The notes under the pieces: model-generated | What the model saw: only the letters and a program-made list of their open reading frames with translations | The model's database searches: none | What the model was told of the DNA's origin: nothing | Assembly: GCA_964637655.1 (NCBI GenBank) | Contig: CAZWUZ010000009.1 | Location: forward strand, 1 to 33,682 | DNA: 33,682 nucleotides | Direction of reading: 5' to 3' | Source of the DNA: CAZWUZ01 sp964637655 [NCBI: uncultured bacterium] | GTDB taxonomy: Bacteria > DAOPZR01 | Made by a program: the position numbers and the translations under genes | Shown here: one piece after another, positions 14,717-22,752 of the stretch | How positions within the stretch are numbered: the first letter of the stretch is position 1 | Layout of the letters: each line of letters opens with the position of its first letter

Positions 14717-16447
14717 ATGAGCTCGGAGATACTCAAGTCTGCTCGCGCAGCTGCGTATGGAGAGGCCCGACAGGAGCTGACAGCGCAGGCATTCCGCCAA
14801 ATCGAAAACGGTACTTGGCAAGGAGAACTCAATCTCGGTGAACTGGGCCGTATCCCTATCCGCCTTACTATTCCGTCAGAATTCCCCGACATACTTCCGA
14901 AGGTCTATGTTTCAGACACCGACCTGCAGAAACGAATTCCCCACAGAGAAGCCGATGGAAAGTTGTGTCTCGCTCCAGATACCGGAATCCTTATTGATGC
15001 ATCACGACCACGCGAGATTGTTAAAGAAACGCTGGAAAGGGCACGAGAAACACTGCGCATCGGTCTATCCGATGCCAATCAGGACCATTATATTAGTGAA
15101 TATTCTGCCTATTGGAGAAATGGCAACCGCGGAAAATTGTTTTCACTAATTGAGCTCACAGGTTCAGCCCGCGCAATATGTGAGGTTATATTCAAATCCA
15201 AGACGGGGATATTGGTGTATGCAACCGAGAACAAGGGCAAGGCTGACGAATGGGCTAAACGGAATCTGCGCCAAATCGAGAAAACAAGACCGGCATTCTA
15301 TATCCCACTCCAGAGTGCTTTTATTCCACCGGATTTTAATGCCATTATGACTGTAAGCGAGATTCATGAAACCCTGAAACTGCATTCGGATGATGTGTCG
15401 TTTGGTCAATTTGTGGCTTGGTTACAACAAGTGACGCTCCCTGTGACGGTCGTCTTCTCAGTGCCCACCGACCAGCATGGGGGAAGGACTGTTGCTGCCA
15501 TCCGATTTGAAGAAGTTGTTGTCAAGGGATTTCGAAGAGGACAAGCAAAAGCCAGCATGGCGCTAAAGAATAGTCCTCAGAAACCGGTCACTAAGCTGCA
15601 GACTGAGCGTATCGATAGGGCTTATCTTCTACCACGTGGAGGAAGCTCGCTATCGATGATGACAAAGACGGTTACTCTTGTTGGATGTGGGGCTGTCGGT
15701 TCGCACATAGCCAGGAATCTTGCCGCTATGGGCGTTGGCACGTTGCGAATAGTAGACAACGATACCCTGTCGGTGGACAATATATACAGGCATGTTCTCG
15801 ATATGTCTTATGTAGGGCATAATAAGGCTCAAGGAATGGCTTGCTTCCTCGAGTTGACCATTCCTCATATTAAAATCGAACCTGTGCCTCAAAATGTGCT
15901 TGAAGTGTTGAATTCAAATCCCGACATCTTCCTAAAATCTGACCTCATAATTGTCGCTCTCGGAGATGGTACTTTGGAACTACGTCTCAATGACACGCTG
16001 GGCTATCAGGTTGCACGTATTCACACATGGTTGGAACCGCTGGGTATCGGTGGACATGTACTTGTGACTGGTCTGACTGGCGCAAAGGGTTGTTTTAGAT
16101 GCCTTTTTGATTACGAGGATTCCATTGGCTTAGTGAACCGCAGTTCCTTCGCCAAACCTGGTCAGCAGTTTCATAAGTCAATGGCGGGATGTTCGGGTGC
16201 GTTCACGCCCTTCTCATATCTAGATGCAGCGAAGACGGCACTCGAAGCGACTGCCGTTGTTTCAAAGATTCTGACGGGTGAGCCAGTTGAAAATTTGCTC
16301 CAGAGCTGGTTTGGCGACCCCAAGGGTTTTACGGATTCAGGGTTTGCACTTTCTGATAGAACTAAGCACTTTCATCAAATGGAAACGAAATCCTTGACCG
16401 CATTCGGAAGAGGGGATTGTCCTACATGCCAAAGAAAAAAGGCCTGA
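14717..16447 (+). CDS. cap2: CBASS Cap2, E2-E1 ubiquitin-transfer fusion
   Basis: 576 residues. The N-terminal part (about 1-130) is an E2-like domain with H76 and catalytic-type C84 in DGKLCLAPD. A linker domain follows. From about 315 comes an E1/ThiF-like adenylation domain: GCGAVG at 323-328, then the acidic strand RIVDNDTLSVDNIYRH, the E1 cysteine region MAGCSG (C492), and four zinc cysteines C459/C462 and C568/C571. In type II CBASS, Cap2 adenylates the CD-NTase C-terminus and transfers it through both cysteines to cell targets, priming the synthase. The gene starts 5 bases after the CD-NTase stop and its end overlaps the start of cap3, so the three are translationally linked. Confidence 0.94.
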   Translation: MSSEILKSARAAAYGEARQELTAQAFRQIENGTWQGELNLGELGRIPIRLTIPSEFPDILPKVYVSDTDLQKRIPHREADGKLCLAPDTGILIDASRPREIVKETLERARETLRIGLSDANQDHYISEYSAYWRNGNRGKLFSLIELTGSARAICEVIFKSKTGILVYATENKGKADEWAKRNLRQIEKTRPAFYIPLQSAFIPPDFNAIMTVSEIHETLKLHSDDVSFGQFVAWLQQVTLPVTVVFSVPTDQHGGRTVAAIRFEEVVVKGFRRGQAKASMALKNSPQKPVTKLQTERIDRAYLLPRGGSSLSMMTKTVTLVGCGAVGSHIARNLAAMGVGTLRIVDNDTLSVDNIYRHVLDMSYVGHNKAQGMACFLELTIPHIKIEPVPQNVLEVLNSNPDIFLKSDLIIVALGDGTLELRLNDTLGYQVARIHTWLEPLGIGGHVLVTGLTGAKGCFRCLFDYEDSIGLVNRSSFAKPGQQFHKSMAGCSGAFTPFSYLDAAKTALEATAVVSKILTGEPVENLLQSWFGDPKGFTDSGFALSDRTKHFHQMETKSLTAFGRGDCPTCQRKKA

Positions 16448-16914
16448 CCTTTACCTGTGTAAGTGGTGGAAGTGTATTTATCGGCATGAATGTGGGTGCT
16501 GTTTTTGAGCAGTTTTCAAATGGAGATGCCAGCTCAGCGGAAGGTGGTGGCATTCTCCTTGGGCGTTTTATCCGCGATTCCGACGACATCGTTGTGGATG
16601 AAATCACAACCCCGGCAGATGGCGATAAGAGAAGTAAATTTTTCTTCTGGCGGCGGCGTGAACCGCATCAGAAGCGGGTCGATGACGCATGGGGAAAATC
16701 AAACGGCACATCGAATTATCTTGGCGAGTGGCATACCCATCCAGAAGATACTCCTGCCCCGTCGGAACATGATATCCAGAATTGGAAGCGAATTGCCAAT
16801 CTTGCCAGATATGAGCAAGATAGACTTTTGTTCGTGATTGTCGGTTACAAGAAAATCCGTCTATGGGTGTTAAAAAAAGCGGAAGGAACATTGACCGAAC
16901 TCGAGCAGGTGTAG
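16426..16914 (+). CDS. cap3: CBASS Cap3, JAB/JAMM isopeptidase
   Basis: 162 residues. The JAMM zinc motif is complete: E39 in SAEGGG, H103 and H105 in EWHTHP, then S113 and D116 (HxH-x7-S-x2-D). Cap3 proteins cleave the CD-NTase-target linkage made by Cap2 and so restrain the defence. I choose ATG 16426 (MPKKKGL), 9 bases after AGAGGGGA; a TTG three codons earlier is less likely. The gene overlaps the cap2 end by 22 bases. The next gene's promoter begins only 7 bases after its stop, marking the right edge of the CBASS unit and a return to GC-rich DNA. Confidence 0.93.
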   Translation: MPKKKGLTFTCVSGGSVFIGMNVGAVFEQFSNGDASSAEGGGILLGRFIRDSDDIVVDEITTPADGDKRSKFFFWRRREPHQKRVDDAWGKSNGTSNYLGEWHTHPEDTPAPSEHDIQNWKRIANLARYEQDRLLFVIVGYKKIRLWVLKKAEGTLTELEQV

Positions 16915-16921
16915 TCCACGA

Positions 16922-16951
16922 TTGACAATGCTTTTGGAAAACCGCTATAAT
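16922..16951 (+). promoter_or_regulatory. Consensus sigma70 promoter of the pilus/secretion operon
   Basis: TTGACA (16922-16927) and TATAAT (16946-16951) are both perfect hexamers at an 18-base spacing. Transcription would start about 12 bases before the TTG start at 16971. No operator palindrome is visible. Confidence 0.85.
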
Positions 16952-16970
16952 TCCAATTGGGAGTGGGAAA

Positions 16971-18452
16971 TTGTCGAAAGGGAATACCTGTGTCGTCTAC
17001 GACCTGACCAACGGCGCCAGCGGCCTGTCGTATCGTGCCGGCTGGCTGCAGCCTTTCCGTGTCACGGAAACATGGCATGCCGAAGCACTGCCTGACAGTG
17101 GGCACCCGCCCACCGCCTGGCTGACCCTGCCGCAGGACCAGGTCCTGACCCGCGTCCTGACCCTGCCGGCGCACGACGACGACACGATTGCCGGCCTGCT
17201 GCAGCACACCGTCCGGCCGGAACTGCCCTTTCCGGAGAACGTGGAGCTGCGGTTCGCTTGGACGGTCATAGCTGAGACGGCGAAAGACAACTCTGTCCAC
17301 AGCACCGTCCTGCTTGCCGCGGCCCGGCAGGACGCGGTCGATAAGGCCGTCCGCGACAACGGCGGCCAGCCCGACTGCCGTATTGTGCCGGCGTTCGCCC
17401 CCCTGTTCAACCTGTTCGTTGCCCGTTTCCCGGCCAAGAGCGACAGGGTCTATGCCCTGCTCCACCTCACCCCGCGCACGAGCTTCGTGATTGTGTGCCG
17501 CAACCGCGAGCTGCTGGGGGTGCAGAACCTTTCGGGACTCGCCATGCGCGCCGACGCGAACGAAGCGATGTCCGAAGACGAAGTGACGGCGCTGTGCGGG
17601 CGGTTGGCACCGCTGCTGCACCGGACAATGCATTCGCTGGAGACCGAACAGAAGCTGCCGCGAATCGACGAGGTGGTGCTCAGCGCGGTCTGCCCGCTGC
17701 CGCCCGCACTGCTGACAAGCCTCGCGGACAAGCTGGGCATCCCCGCGGTCGCATGGCCGGATTTTGGCGTTCCGGCCGGGCACCTGCTGGCGCTGGGACT
17801 CGCGGAAATGGCCGCGACGCCCACCCGAGAGGGTACCCACCTGTTCGAATTTGCCCGCCCGGACCGGCCGGCGTCCATGGCGGGACCCGCGCCGCTGACG
17901 GCGCTCAGGTTCGCCTGCCACGGCATTATCCTGGTGCTGCTGTTCCTGTCTTTGCAGATGGTGCTGCGCGAGCATATCCAGGTCGCGCGCGCCGAAACCG
18001 AAGCCATGAGCAAGGAGCTGGTGACGCTGCAGCCGGCCATTGCCGCAGGCCGCACGCTGTTCAGCGACAACGAGGAGTTGCTGCGGCAGCTGGGGCGGGA
18101 ACGCCGCTCGCTGCTGCCCGACTATGCCACGGTGGTCGCGCGCCTGGGCGAGGTGACGCCGGCTGACGTGTCGCTGGAGCAGGTAACCATCGGGGGCGAG
18201 GCAGCGCCGGCTCCCGTGCAGGCGTCGGTAGCCACTGGAGCCCTGCGCCGCATCGGGACGACCGGCGACACGGGCACGCTGACGACCACAAGTCCGCGAG
18301 TGGTCATCTCCGGCGTGGCGAACGATGCGTTGGCGTTCGCCCGCTATTGCCAGCGGCTCGAACAGGCGCGCATACTGTCGGACGTGGCTTGCCAGCATGC
18401 CGAAATGACGGCTGACGGGGCCTTTTCCTTCGCCTTGGCTGGGACACTGTGA
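16971..18452 (+). CDS. PilM-PilN fusion (GspL-like) inner-membrane assembly protein
   Basis: 493 residues from TTG 16971 (the GGGAGTGGG stretch just ahead serves as ribosome site). Residues about 1-300 resemble the actin-like PilM/GspL cytoplasmic domain: LTLPQDQVLTRVLTLP, then the PFPENVELRFAW segment, are typical. A single membrane span lies at about 311-333. Then a coiled stretch (HIQVARAETEAMSKEL) and a periplasmic ferredoxin-like domain with a SPRVVISGVANDALAFARYC motif resemble PilN. In pilus systems PilM and PilN are normally separate; a fused form is close to GspL of type II secretion. It would link the cytoplasmic ATPase to the periplasmic PilO/PilP ring. Its stop overlaps the next start (GTGA). 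Confidence 0.72.
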   Translation: MSKGNTCVVYDLTNGASGLSYRAGWLQPFRVTETWHAEALPDSGHPPTAWLTLPQDQVLTRVLTLPAHDDDTIAGLLQHTVRPELPFPENVELRFAWTVIAETAKDNSVHSTVLLAAARQDAVDKAVRDNGGQPDCRIVPAFAPLFNLFVARFPAKSDRVYALLHLTPRTSFVIVCRNRELLGVQNLSGLAMRADANEAMSEDEVTALCGRLAPLLHRTMHSLETEQKLPRIDEVVLSAVCPLPPALLTSLADKLGIPAVAWPDFGVPAGHLLALGLAEMAATPTREGTHLFEFARPDRPASMAGPAPLTALRFACHGIILVLLFLSLQMVLREHIQVARAETEAMSKELVTLQPAIAAGRTLFSDNEELLRQLGRERRSLLPDYATVVARLGEVTPADVSLEQVTIGGEAAPAPVQASVATGALRRIGTTGDTGTLTTTSPRVVISGVANDALAFARYCQRLEQARILSDVACQHAEMTADGAFSFALAGTL

Positions 18453-18937
18453 AGGCGCCTGTGCGGTTCCTCGCCGGGTGCGGGATAGCGGCCCTGCTGG
18501 CTGCCGCCGGCTACTGGCTGGCTCTTGAGGAGCCGCTGCAGGCACTGGCGGCTGAGGAACGGACCGGAGAGCAGATGCGGCTGACGGTCACCGAGGCGCG
18601 AAGCATTGCGCGCCAGAAAGAGGCGCTGGCCGTGTTCAACCAGCGCCTGCGGCGGGCAGCCGGGGCCAATTCGGTCGACACGGCGCCGCGCTCGGCGGCC
18701 ACCATGCTGGCGGAGGCCAGCCAGCGCATGGTTGCGGCAGGGGGCGTAATCTCCGGGATATACCCGCAGCCGGCGCAGCAGGCGTGCGGCTTCCGGGTGC
18801 TGGTCCCCCCACAACGTGTGGTGCCCCTCTTGCGCGAGGTCGAGCGCACGCTGGCTTGGCAGCTGGTGAAGCTCGAGATGAAGAAGGCGGATGACGGCCG
18901 CATGGAATTGTACCTGCTGCTGGAGTTCGGGCGATGA
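18449..18937 (+). CDS. PilO/GspM-like inner-membrane protein
   Basis: 162 residues from GTG 18449, overlapping the previous stop. A short cytoplasmic start is followed by one membrane span (residues about 6-26), a helical coiled segment (about 35-75) and a C-terminal ferredoxin-like half (RVLVPPQRVVPLLREVERTL...LVKLEMKK) typical of PilO or GspM. Such proteins dimerise with the PilN/GspL periplasmic domain to build the alignment complex between inner-membrane platform and secretin. Assignment rests on topology, size and operon position. Its stop overlaps the next start (ATGA). Confidence 0.68.
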   Translation: MKAPVRFLAGCGIAALLAAAGYWLALEEPLQALAAEERTGEQMRLTVTEARSIARQKEALAVFNQRLRRAAGANSVDTAPRSAATMLAEASQRMVAAGGVISGIYPQPAQQACGFRVLVPPQRVVPLLREVERTLAWQLVKLEMKKADDGRMELYLLLEFGR

Positions 18938-19554
18938 GCCGTACTGCTTCGGCGATGCCGACACGCCTGCTGCTCGCGGCGGAACTGCTGCTGATTCTCG
19001 GCTGGATTTGGCTGCTATTCCAGTGGCATGCGCCGGCTACCGCGAATACCCCCGTGCCGGTGAGCATGCCGGCCGCCGAGTATCGCGCCCTGCGGCAGAA
19101 CATCGACGCGCAGCTGCGCGACAACCGTTCGATGGAAGCAGGCGAGGGAACGCTGGAATCGGCGTTCTGGCCGGAAAGCGACCTCGAACAGGTATTCCTG
19201 TCCCCGGCTCGGGAGGAAGCGCAGCCGGTGGAAATGCCGACCGGGATAGCGATATCCTCACCGGGTTCGCGAGAGCCGGCTGAAGTATCGCCGGAAAGGG
19301 AGCAGCCGCCAGCTGCCAGGCGGCAGGAACCGCCGGAAACCCCGCGGCCCGGGACTCCTGCCTGCCCGTACCGGGTATCGTCAATCATCAGCGGGTCGTC
19401 GCGTGCCACTGTGGTGCTGGTCAATACCGTCACGGGAGAGAGTTTGTTTCTGGGGCGAGGGCAGCATGCAGGGGAATGGACGGTAGCGTCCATCACGGAC
19501 ACCACGGTCGTGCTGCAGCATGCCGGTCGGCAGCGCGTGCTGGCGGTCGAATAG
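18934..19554 (+). CDS. PilP/GspC-like periplasmic connector
   Basis: 206 residues with an N-terminal membrane span (about 10-30), a long disordered Pro/Glu-rich linker (about 90-150) and a small beta domain at the end (YRVSSIISGSSRATVVLVN, then the GESLFLGRGQ and TVVLQHAGRQRVL strands). This layout matches PilP or the GspC homology region, which docks onto the N0 domain of the secretin. Unlike classical PilP there is no lipobox, and like GspC it is anchored by a membrane helix. The start at 18934 overlaps the previous stop. The secretin gene begins 3 bases downstream. Confidence 0.7.
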   Translation: MSRTASAMPTRLLLAAELLLILGWIWLLFQWHAPATANTPVPVSMPAAEYRALRQNIDAQLRDNRSMEAGEGTLESAFWPESDLEQVFLSPAREEAQPVEMPTGIAISSPGSREPAEVSPEREQPPAARRQEPPETPRPGTPACPYRVSSIISGSSRATVVLVNTVTGESLFLGRGQHAGEWTVASITDTTVVLQHAGRQRVLAVE

Positions 19555-19557
19555 GGC

Positions 19558-21690
19558 ATGTTGACACTGCCGACGCGTGCAGGCATAATGCCGAACGTGA
19601 AAATCGCCGCCCTGATGCTGATTCTGCTCGCCTTTGCCGTTCCGTGCCTGGCGGATACCACTGCATCCTTGCCAACGACCGAGCCAAATCCTGCATCCGC
19701 CACTGCACCGGCTGCCGTATCTGCCGATTCGGTGATTATCAACCTCGAACTGAAGGATGCTGATATCCGCGACGTGCTGATTGCGCTGGGCAAGCAGGCG
19801 GGAGTGAACATCGTGGCCGAGCCGACGCTGCAGGGCAAGGTCACCATGCACCTCGAAAGCATCCCGTTCACCGTGGCGTTGGACGCCCTGGTGAATCCCT
19901 ACGGTTACGTCGTCGAGCGCCAGGGCGTGCTGTTCATGATTAGGAAGAAGGAGACACTGCCCGCGATTCAGGTGGAAATGGGCCCCACGGGCTCGCTGTT
20001 CCTGCATGCGCGGCAGGCGGAGTTGCGGGATGTCCTTCAGGAAATCGCCCGGGTGGCGAAAATCAGCGTCCTGCCGCGGCCGGGCGTGCAGGGCGTGGTC
20101 ACCATCGACCTGGTCGGGGTGCCTGTATCCGAGGCGCTGCGCACGCTGGCCGGCAACTTCGGCTACGAGCTGCAGAGCGAAGGCGGGGTCTACGTCATCG
20201 CGCCGCCCGGCCAGCCACAGGCGGCAGAGACACCGGCGCCGCAGGTGGTGCGCAGCGACAGCGGGCTCATGACCATCGACGTGCGCGGCATGGACATCAG
20301 GATGCTGCTCGACCGGATAGCCCGGGCGGCCGGGGTGAACATCATCGCGGCCAACGACGTGGCCGGCACGCTGGACCTGAACATCGACCGCATGCCGCTG
20401 GAGCAGGTGATGGAGAACCTGTTGGCCACGCAGGGGCTTTATTTCCGCCGGGTGGAGAACGCCTACCGGGTCTTCAAGAACCCGGCCGGCCAGGCGGCCG
20501 CGACGACGTACAATATCGTCTGCACCGACAGCAGGGTGACCGTGGACGTGCAGGACGCCGACCTCGGGCAGCTCTTGACGGAAATCGCCGCGCAGAGCGG
20601 CAACGACCTGATAATTTTCGGGGCGGTGCGCGACAAGGTCAACGTGCGCCTGACCTCCGTCCCGCTGGATTCGGCCATCGACCTGATTCTGGCGGGGACG
20701 CGCTGGTCCGCGCAGCGGCAGGACAACATCATCATGATTGGCGACCGTGCTCCGGGCTCGAGCACCGCGGGCCTGCTGACCCAGACGAAGGTTATCACCC
20801 TGCGCCATCTCAAGGTGGCGGAAATCGCCAACCTGCTGCCGCAGAACTTCTCCAACGCGACGGTGAAGATACTCACGGAACAGAACGCGCTCGTGGCGCG
20901 CGGGACCCGGCTGGAACTGCAGGAACTTGAGGAGTACATCGCCCGCATCGACAAGGCGCCGCCGGTCATCATGATTGATGTGCTGGTGGTCGAGTACTCG
21001 GACCGCACGGGCTACGACCAGACCCTGTCGGCGAGCATCTCCTCTGCCGACGGCAGCAACGAAGTGACTCTTACACCGGGCAACCTTACGGGCAAGATAA
21101 ACGTGTCGACCCTCGACCAGCTCGACCAGCGCTTTACCGCGACGCTGCAGTTGCTGGTATCAGAGGGCAGGGCGAAGGTACGCGCCAACCCGCGCATATC
21201 GGCGCTGTCAGGCCACGAGGCGAGCATCAACGTCGGGACGGAAGAGTACTTCAAGGTGACGACGGGCAACGTCGAGACCCCGCTCACCCAGCTGGAGAAG
21301 ATAAGCTCCGGCATCATGATGACCATCACCCCGTGGAGCAGCGAAGGCGCGGACCGCATCACGGTGAAGGTCAAGGCGGAGGTAAGCTCGCCCGGGCAGG
21401 TGAACGCCGAGGGCTTGCCGGCGATTTCGACCCGCAACGCGACCACGGAACTGGCGGTGCGCGACGGGCAGACCATCGTCATCGGGGGCCTCATCGAATC
21501 GCGCACCTCGCTGACCGAGGACCGCGTGCCGGTGCTCGGGCGCATACCGCTCCTGGGCGCACTTTTCACCACGCACCGCGAGTCGGAGCGCCAGAGCGAG
21601 CTGGTATTCTATATCACTCCGCATCTGGCGATTGACGGTATTCCGGCACCGCCGAACGTTGTCACCGACACGGTCAGCATCAGCCGCTAA
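19558..21690 (+). CDS. Secretin (PilQ/GspD family) with four tandem N-domains
   Basis: 710 residues from ATG 19558; an in-frame ATG at 19588 (MPNVKIAALML) gives a better-sized signal peptide ending in PCLA and may be the true start. Four repeated STN/secretin N-type domains begin near residues 61, 144, 235 and 324, each with a L..ADIRDVL-like helix and a closing Y.V/V.I strand. A further N-domain (about 408-470, ending in IDKAPPVIMIDV) precedes the outer-membrane channel domain (about 471-695) with VRANPRISALSG and the closing VPVLGRIPLLGALF...ELVFYITP signature. Secretins form 12-15-mer outer-membrane pores. Four leading N-domains is more than the one to three usual in PilQ or GspD. No lipobox is visible. 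Confidence 0.92.
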   Translation: MLTLPTRAGIMPNVKIAALMLILLAFAVPCLADTTASLPTTEPNPASATAPAAVSADSVIINLELKDADIRDVLIALGKQAGVNIVAEPTLQGKVTMHLESIPFTVALDALVNPYGYVVERQGVLFMIRKKETLPAIQVEMGPTGSLFLHARQAELRDVLQEIARVAKISVLPRPGVQGVVTIDLVGVPVSEALRTLAGNFGYELQSEGGVYVIAPPGQPQAAETPAPQVVRSDSGLMTIDVRGMDIRMLLDRIARAAGVNIIAANDVAGTLDLNIDRMPLEQVMENLLATQGLYFRRVENAYRVFKNPAGQAAATTYNIVCTDSRVTVDVQDADLGQLLTEIAAQSGNDLIIFGAVRDKVNVRLTSVPLDSAIDLILAGTRWSAQRQDNIIMIGDRAPGSSTAGLLTQTKVITLRHLKVAEIANLLPQNFSNATVKILTEQNALVARGTRLELQELEEYIARIDKAPPVIMIDVLVVEYSDRTGYDQTLSASISSADGSNEVTLTPGNLTGKINVSTLDQLDQRFTATLQLLVSEGRAKVRANPRISALSGHEASINVGTEEYFKVTTGNVETPLTQLEKISSGIMMTITPWSSEGADRITVKVKAEVSSPGQVNAEGLPAISTRNATTELAVRDGQTIVIGGLIESRTSLTEDRVPVLGRIPLLGALFTTHRESERQSELVFYITPHLAIDGIPAPPNVVTDTVSISR
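19561..19589 (+). promoter_or_regulatory. Promoter-like sequence across the secretin start
   Basis: TTGACA (19561-19566) and CATAAT (19584-19589) are 17 bases apart and lie over the two candidate starts. If active, it would start RNA after both ATGs, so it may be chance. It is recorded because the hexamers are nearly perfect in a GC-rich gene. Confidence 0.25.
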
Positions 21691-21700
21691 GCGCAAGCAG

Positions 21701-22243
21701 ATGCGCGAGAACGAAGCACAACCCCAGAAGACGAGCAGCGCAAGCGGCCAATCCGGATATACCCTGGTAGAATTGCTGGTGGCAGTGGCCATTACCGCCA
21801 TTGCCTCAGTGTCCCTGCTGCGGGCGTTCGATGTGGCAGGAACGGTCACGGCGCGTCATGAAGCGCAGTATTACTCGCGTTGGTTGGCTACCTCGATGAA
21901 AACCGAGATGGACCGGCTGCCGGTGGTTGACCCGAACCAGACCCCGGCATTCGGCCCCGAGGCGGGGGAATGGCAAAATGACCGGAGCACCTTTGACGAC
22001 CTCGACGACTATGCCGGTTGGAGCGGCTTGCCGACCGATGTGAACGGGCGGCCCAGCGAGGACCTCGCCGCCTACACGCTGGCTACTGAAATCATGTACG
22101 TGGACAAGGATGACTTCGCGAAGGAAGTGCCGGCAGGGCAGTCCGACTTCGTGTTGTGCCGCATCCCGGTGACGAGCACCGATGGCGAAACATTCGTTCT
22201 GCAGTGGCTGCGCACCGTGCGCTGGGAGTGCTATCGCCCGTGA
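21701..22243 (+). CDS. Minor pilin/pseudopilin, PilV-like
   Basis: 180 residues from ATG 21701; an earlier TTG lies within the secretin gene. The prepilin peptidase site is clear: a polar leader ends in QSG19, then Y20-TLVELL with Glu24 at +5, followed by a hydrophobic N-terminal helix (about 22-42). The globular part is rich in Asp and aromatic residues. Such pilins prime fibre assembly in type IV pili or type II secretion. No strong ribosome site precedes it, so it may be coupled to the secretin, 10 bases ahead. Its stop overlaps the start of the next gene (GTGA). Confidence 0.82.
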   Translation: MRENEAQPQKTSSASGQSGYTLVELLVAVAITAIASVSLLRAFDVAGTVTARHEAQYYSRWLATSMKTEMDRLPVVDPNQTPAFGPEAGEWQNDRSTFDDLDDYAGWSGLPTDVNGRPSEDLAAYTLATEIMYVDKDDFAKEVPAGQSDFVLCRIPVTSTDGETFVLQWLRTVRWECYRP

Positions 22244-22752
22244 AGAACGCGCGCGGGATGACCATGATTGAGCTGCTGCTCGCGTCGACCATTCTGGCGA
22301 TGGTGATGCTGGCGACGCTCTCCCTGTACCGCAGCGGGGTATTTGCTTACACGAAGTATCGCGAGCGGCAGGAACGGACCGACCAGGGCGAGATGGTGAT
22401 GTCGATGCTCGCCGACGACTTGCGAACTGCCGAAACGGTTGATTTTGTTGAGCAGAACCGGCTGGGCCTGCGCCGGATGGTCATCGGCGACGACGGCAGT
22501 GAGCATCAGGAATTGGTCGTGTACGAGTTCCAACAAGCACCTTCCCCGCGTTTGATACGGCGCCGTGATTACGAGGAAACTGTCTTGCAGGCCGAAGTTA
22601 CGGAAATGTCGTTCGCGAAGAACAGCAACAACGCTTTTGTGATTGTGACATGCAGGATTGCGAACCGGCCGAGCCTGCGCTGCACGCTGCCGGTTGGCGG
22701 GGCTTCGGCGCTGGCCAAGCCGTACCCTTTGGCAGGGCAGAACACGCCATGA
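22240..22752 (+). CDS. Minor pilin/pseudopilin, PilW-like
   Basis: 170 residues from GTG 22240, overlapping the previous stop. A very short leader KNARG6 precedes the cleavage point, with M7-TMIELLLAS and Glu11 at +5, followed by the usual hydrophobic helix. A beta-rich globular domain follows (LGLRRMVIGDD, ELVVYEFQQ, FVIVTCRIANR). Order after the PilV-like gene and size agree with PilW/GspJ-type minor subunits. Its stop overlaps the next start (ATGA). Confidence 0.8.
   Translation: MKNARGMTMIELLLASTILAMVMLATLSLYRSGVFAYTKYRERQERTDQGEMVMSMLADDLRTAETVDFVEQNRLGLRRMVIGDDGSEHQELVVYEFQQAPSPRLIRRRDYEETVLQAEVTEMSFAKNSNNAFVIVTCRIANRPSLRCTLPVGGASALAKPYPLAGQNTP

Noticed and set aside
16845-18545. 566-residue reverse-strand ORF
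   Set aside because: It is opposite the PilM-PilN fusion, which has a consensus promoter and overlapping neighbours; the reverse translation is Gln/Arg/His-rich noise.
19381-20808. 475-residue reverse-strand ORF
   Set aside because: It is opposite the secretin gene and has no domain or ribosome site.
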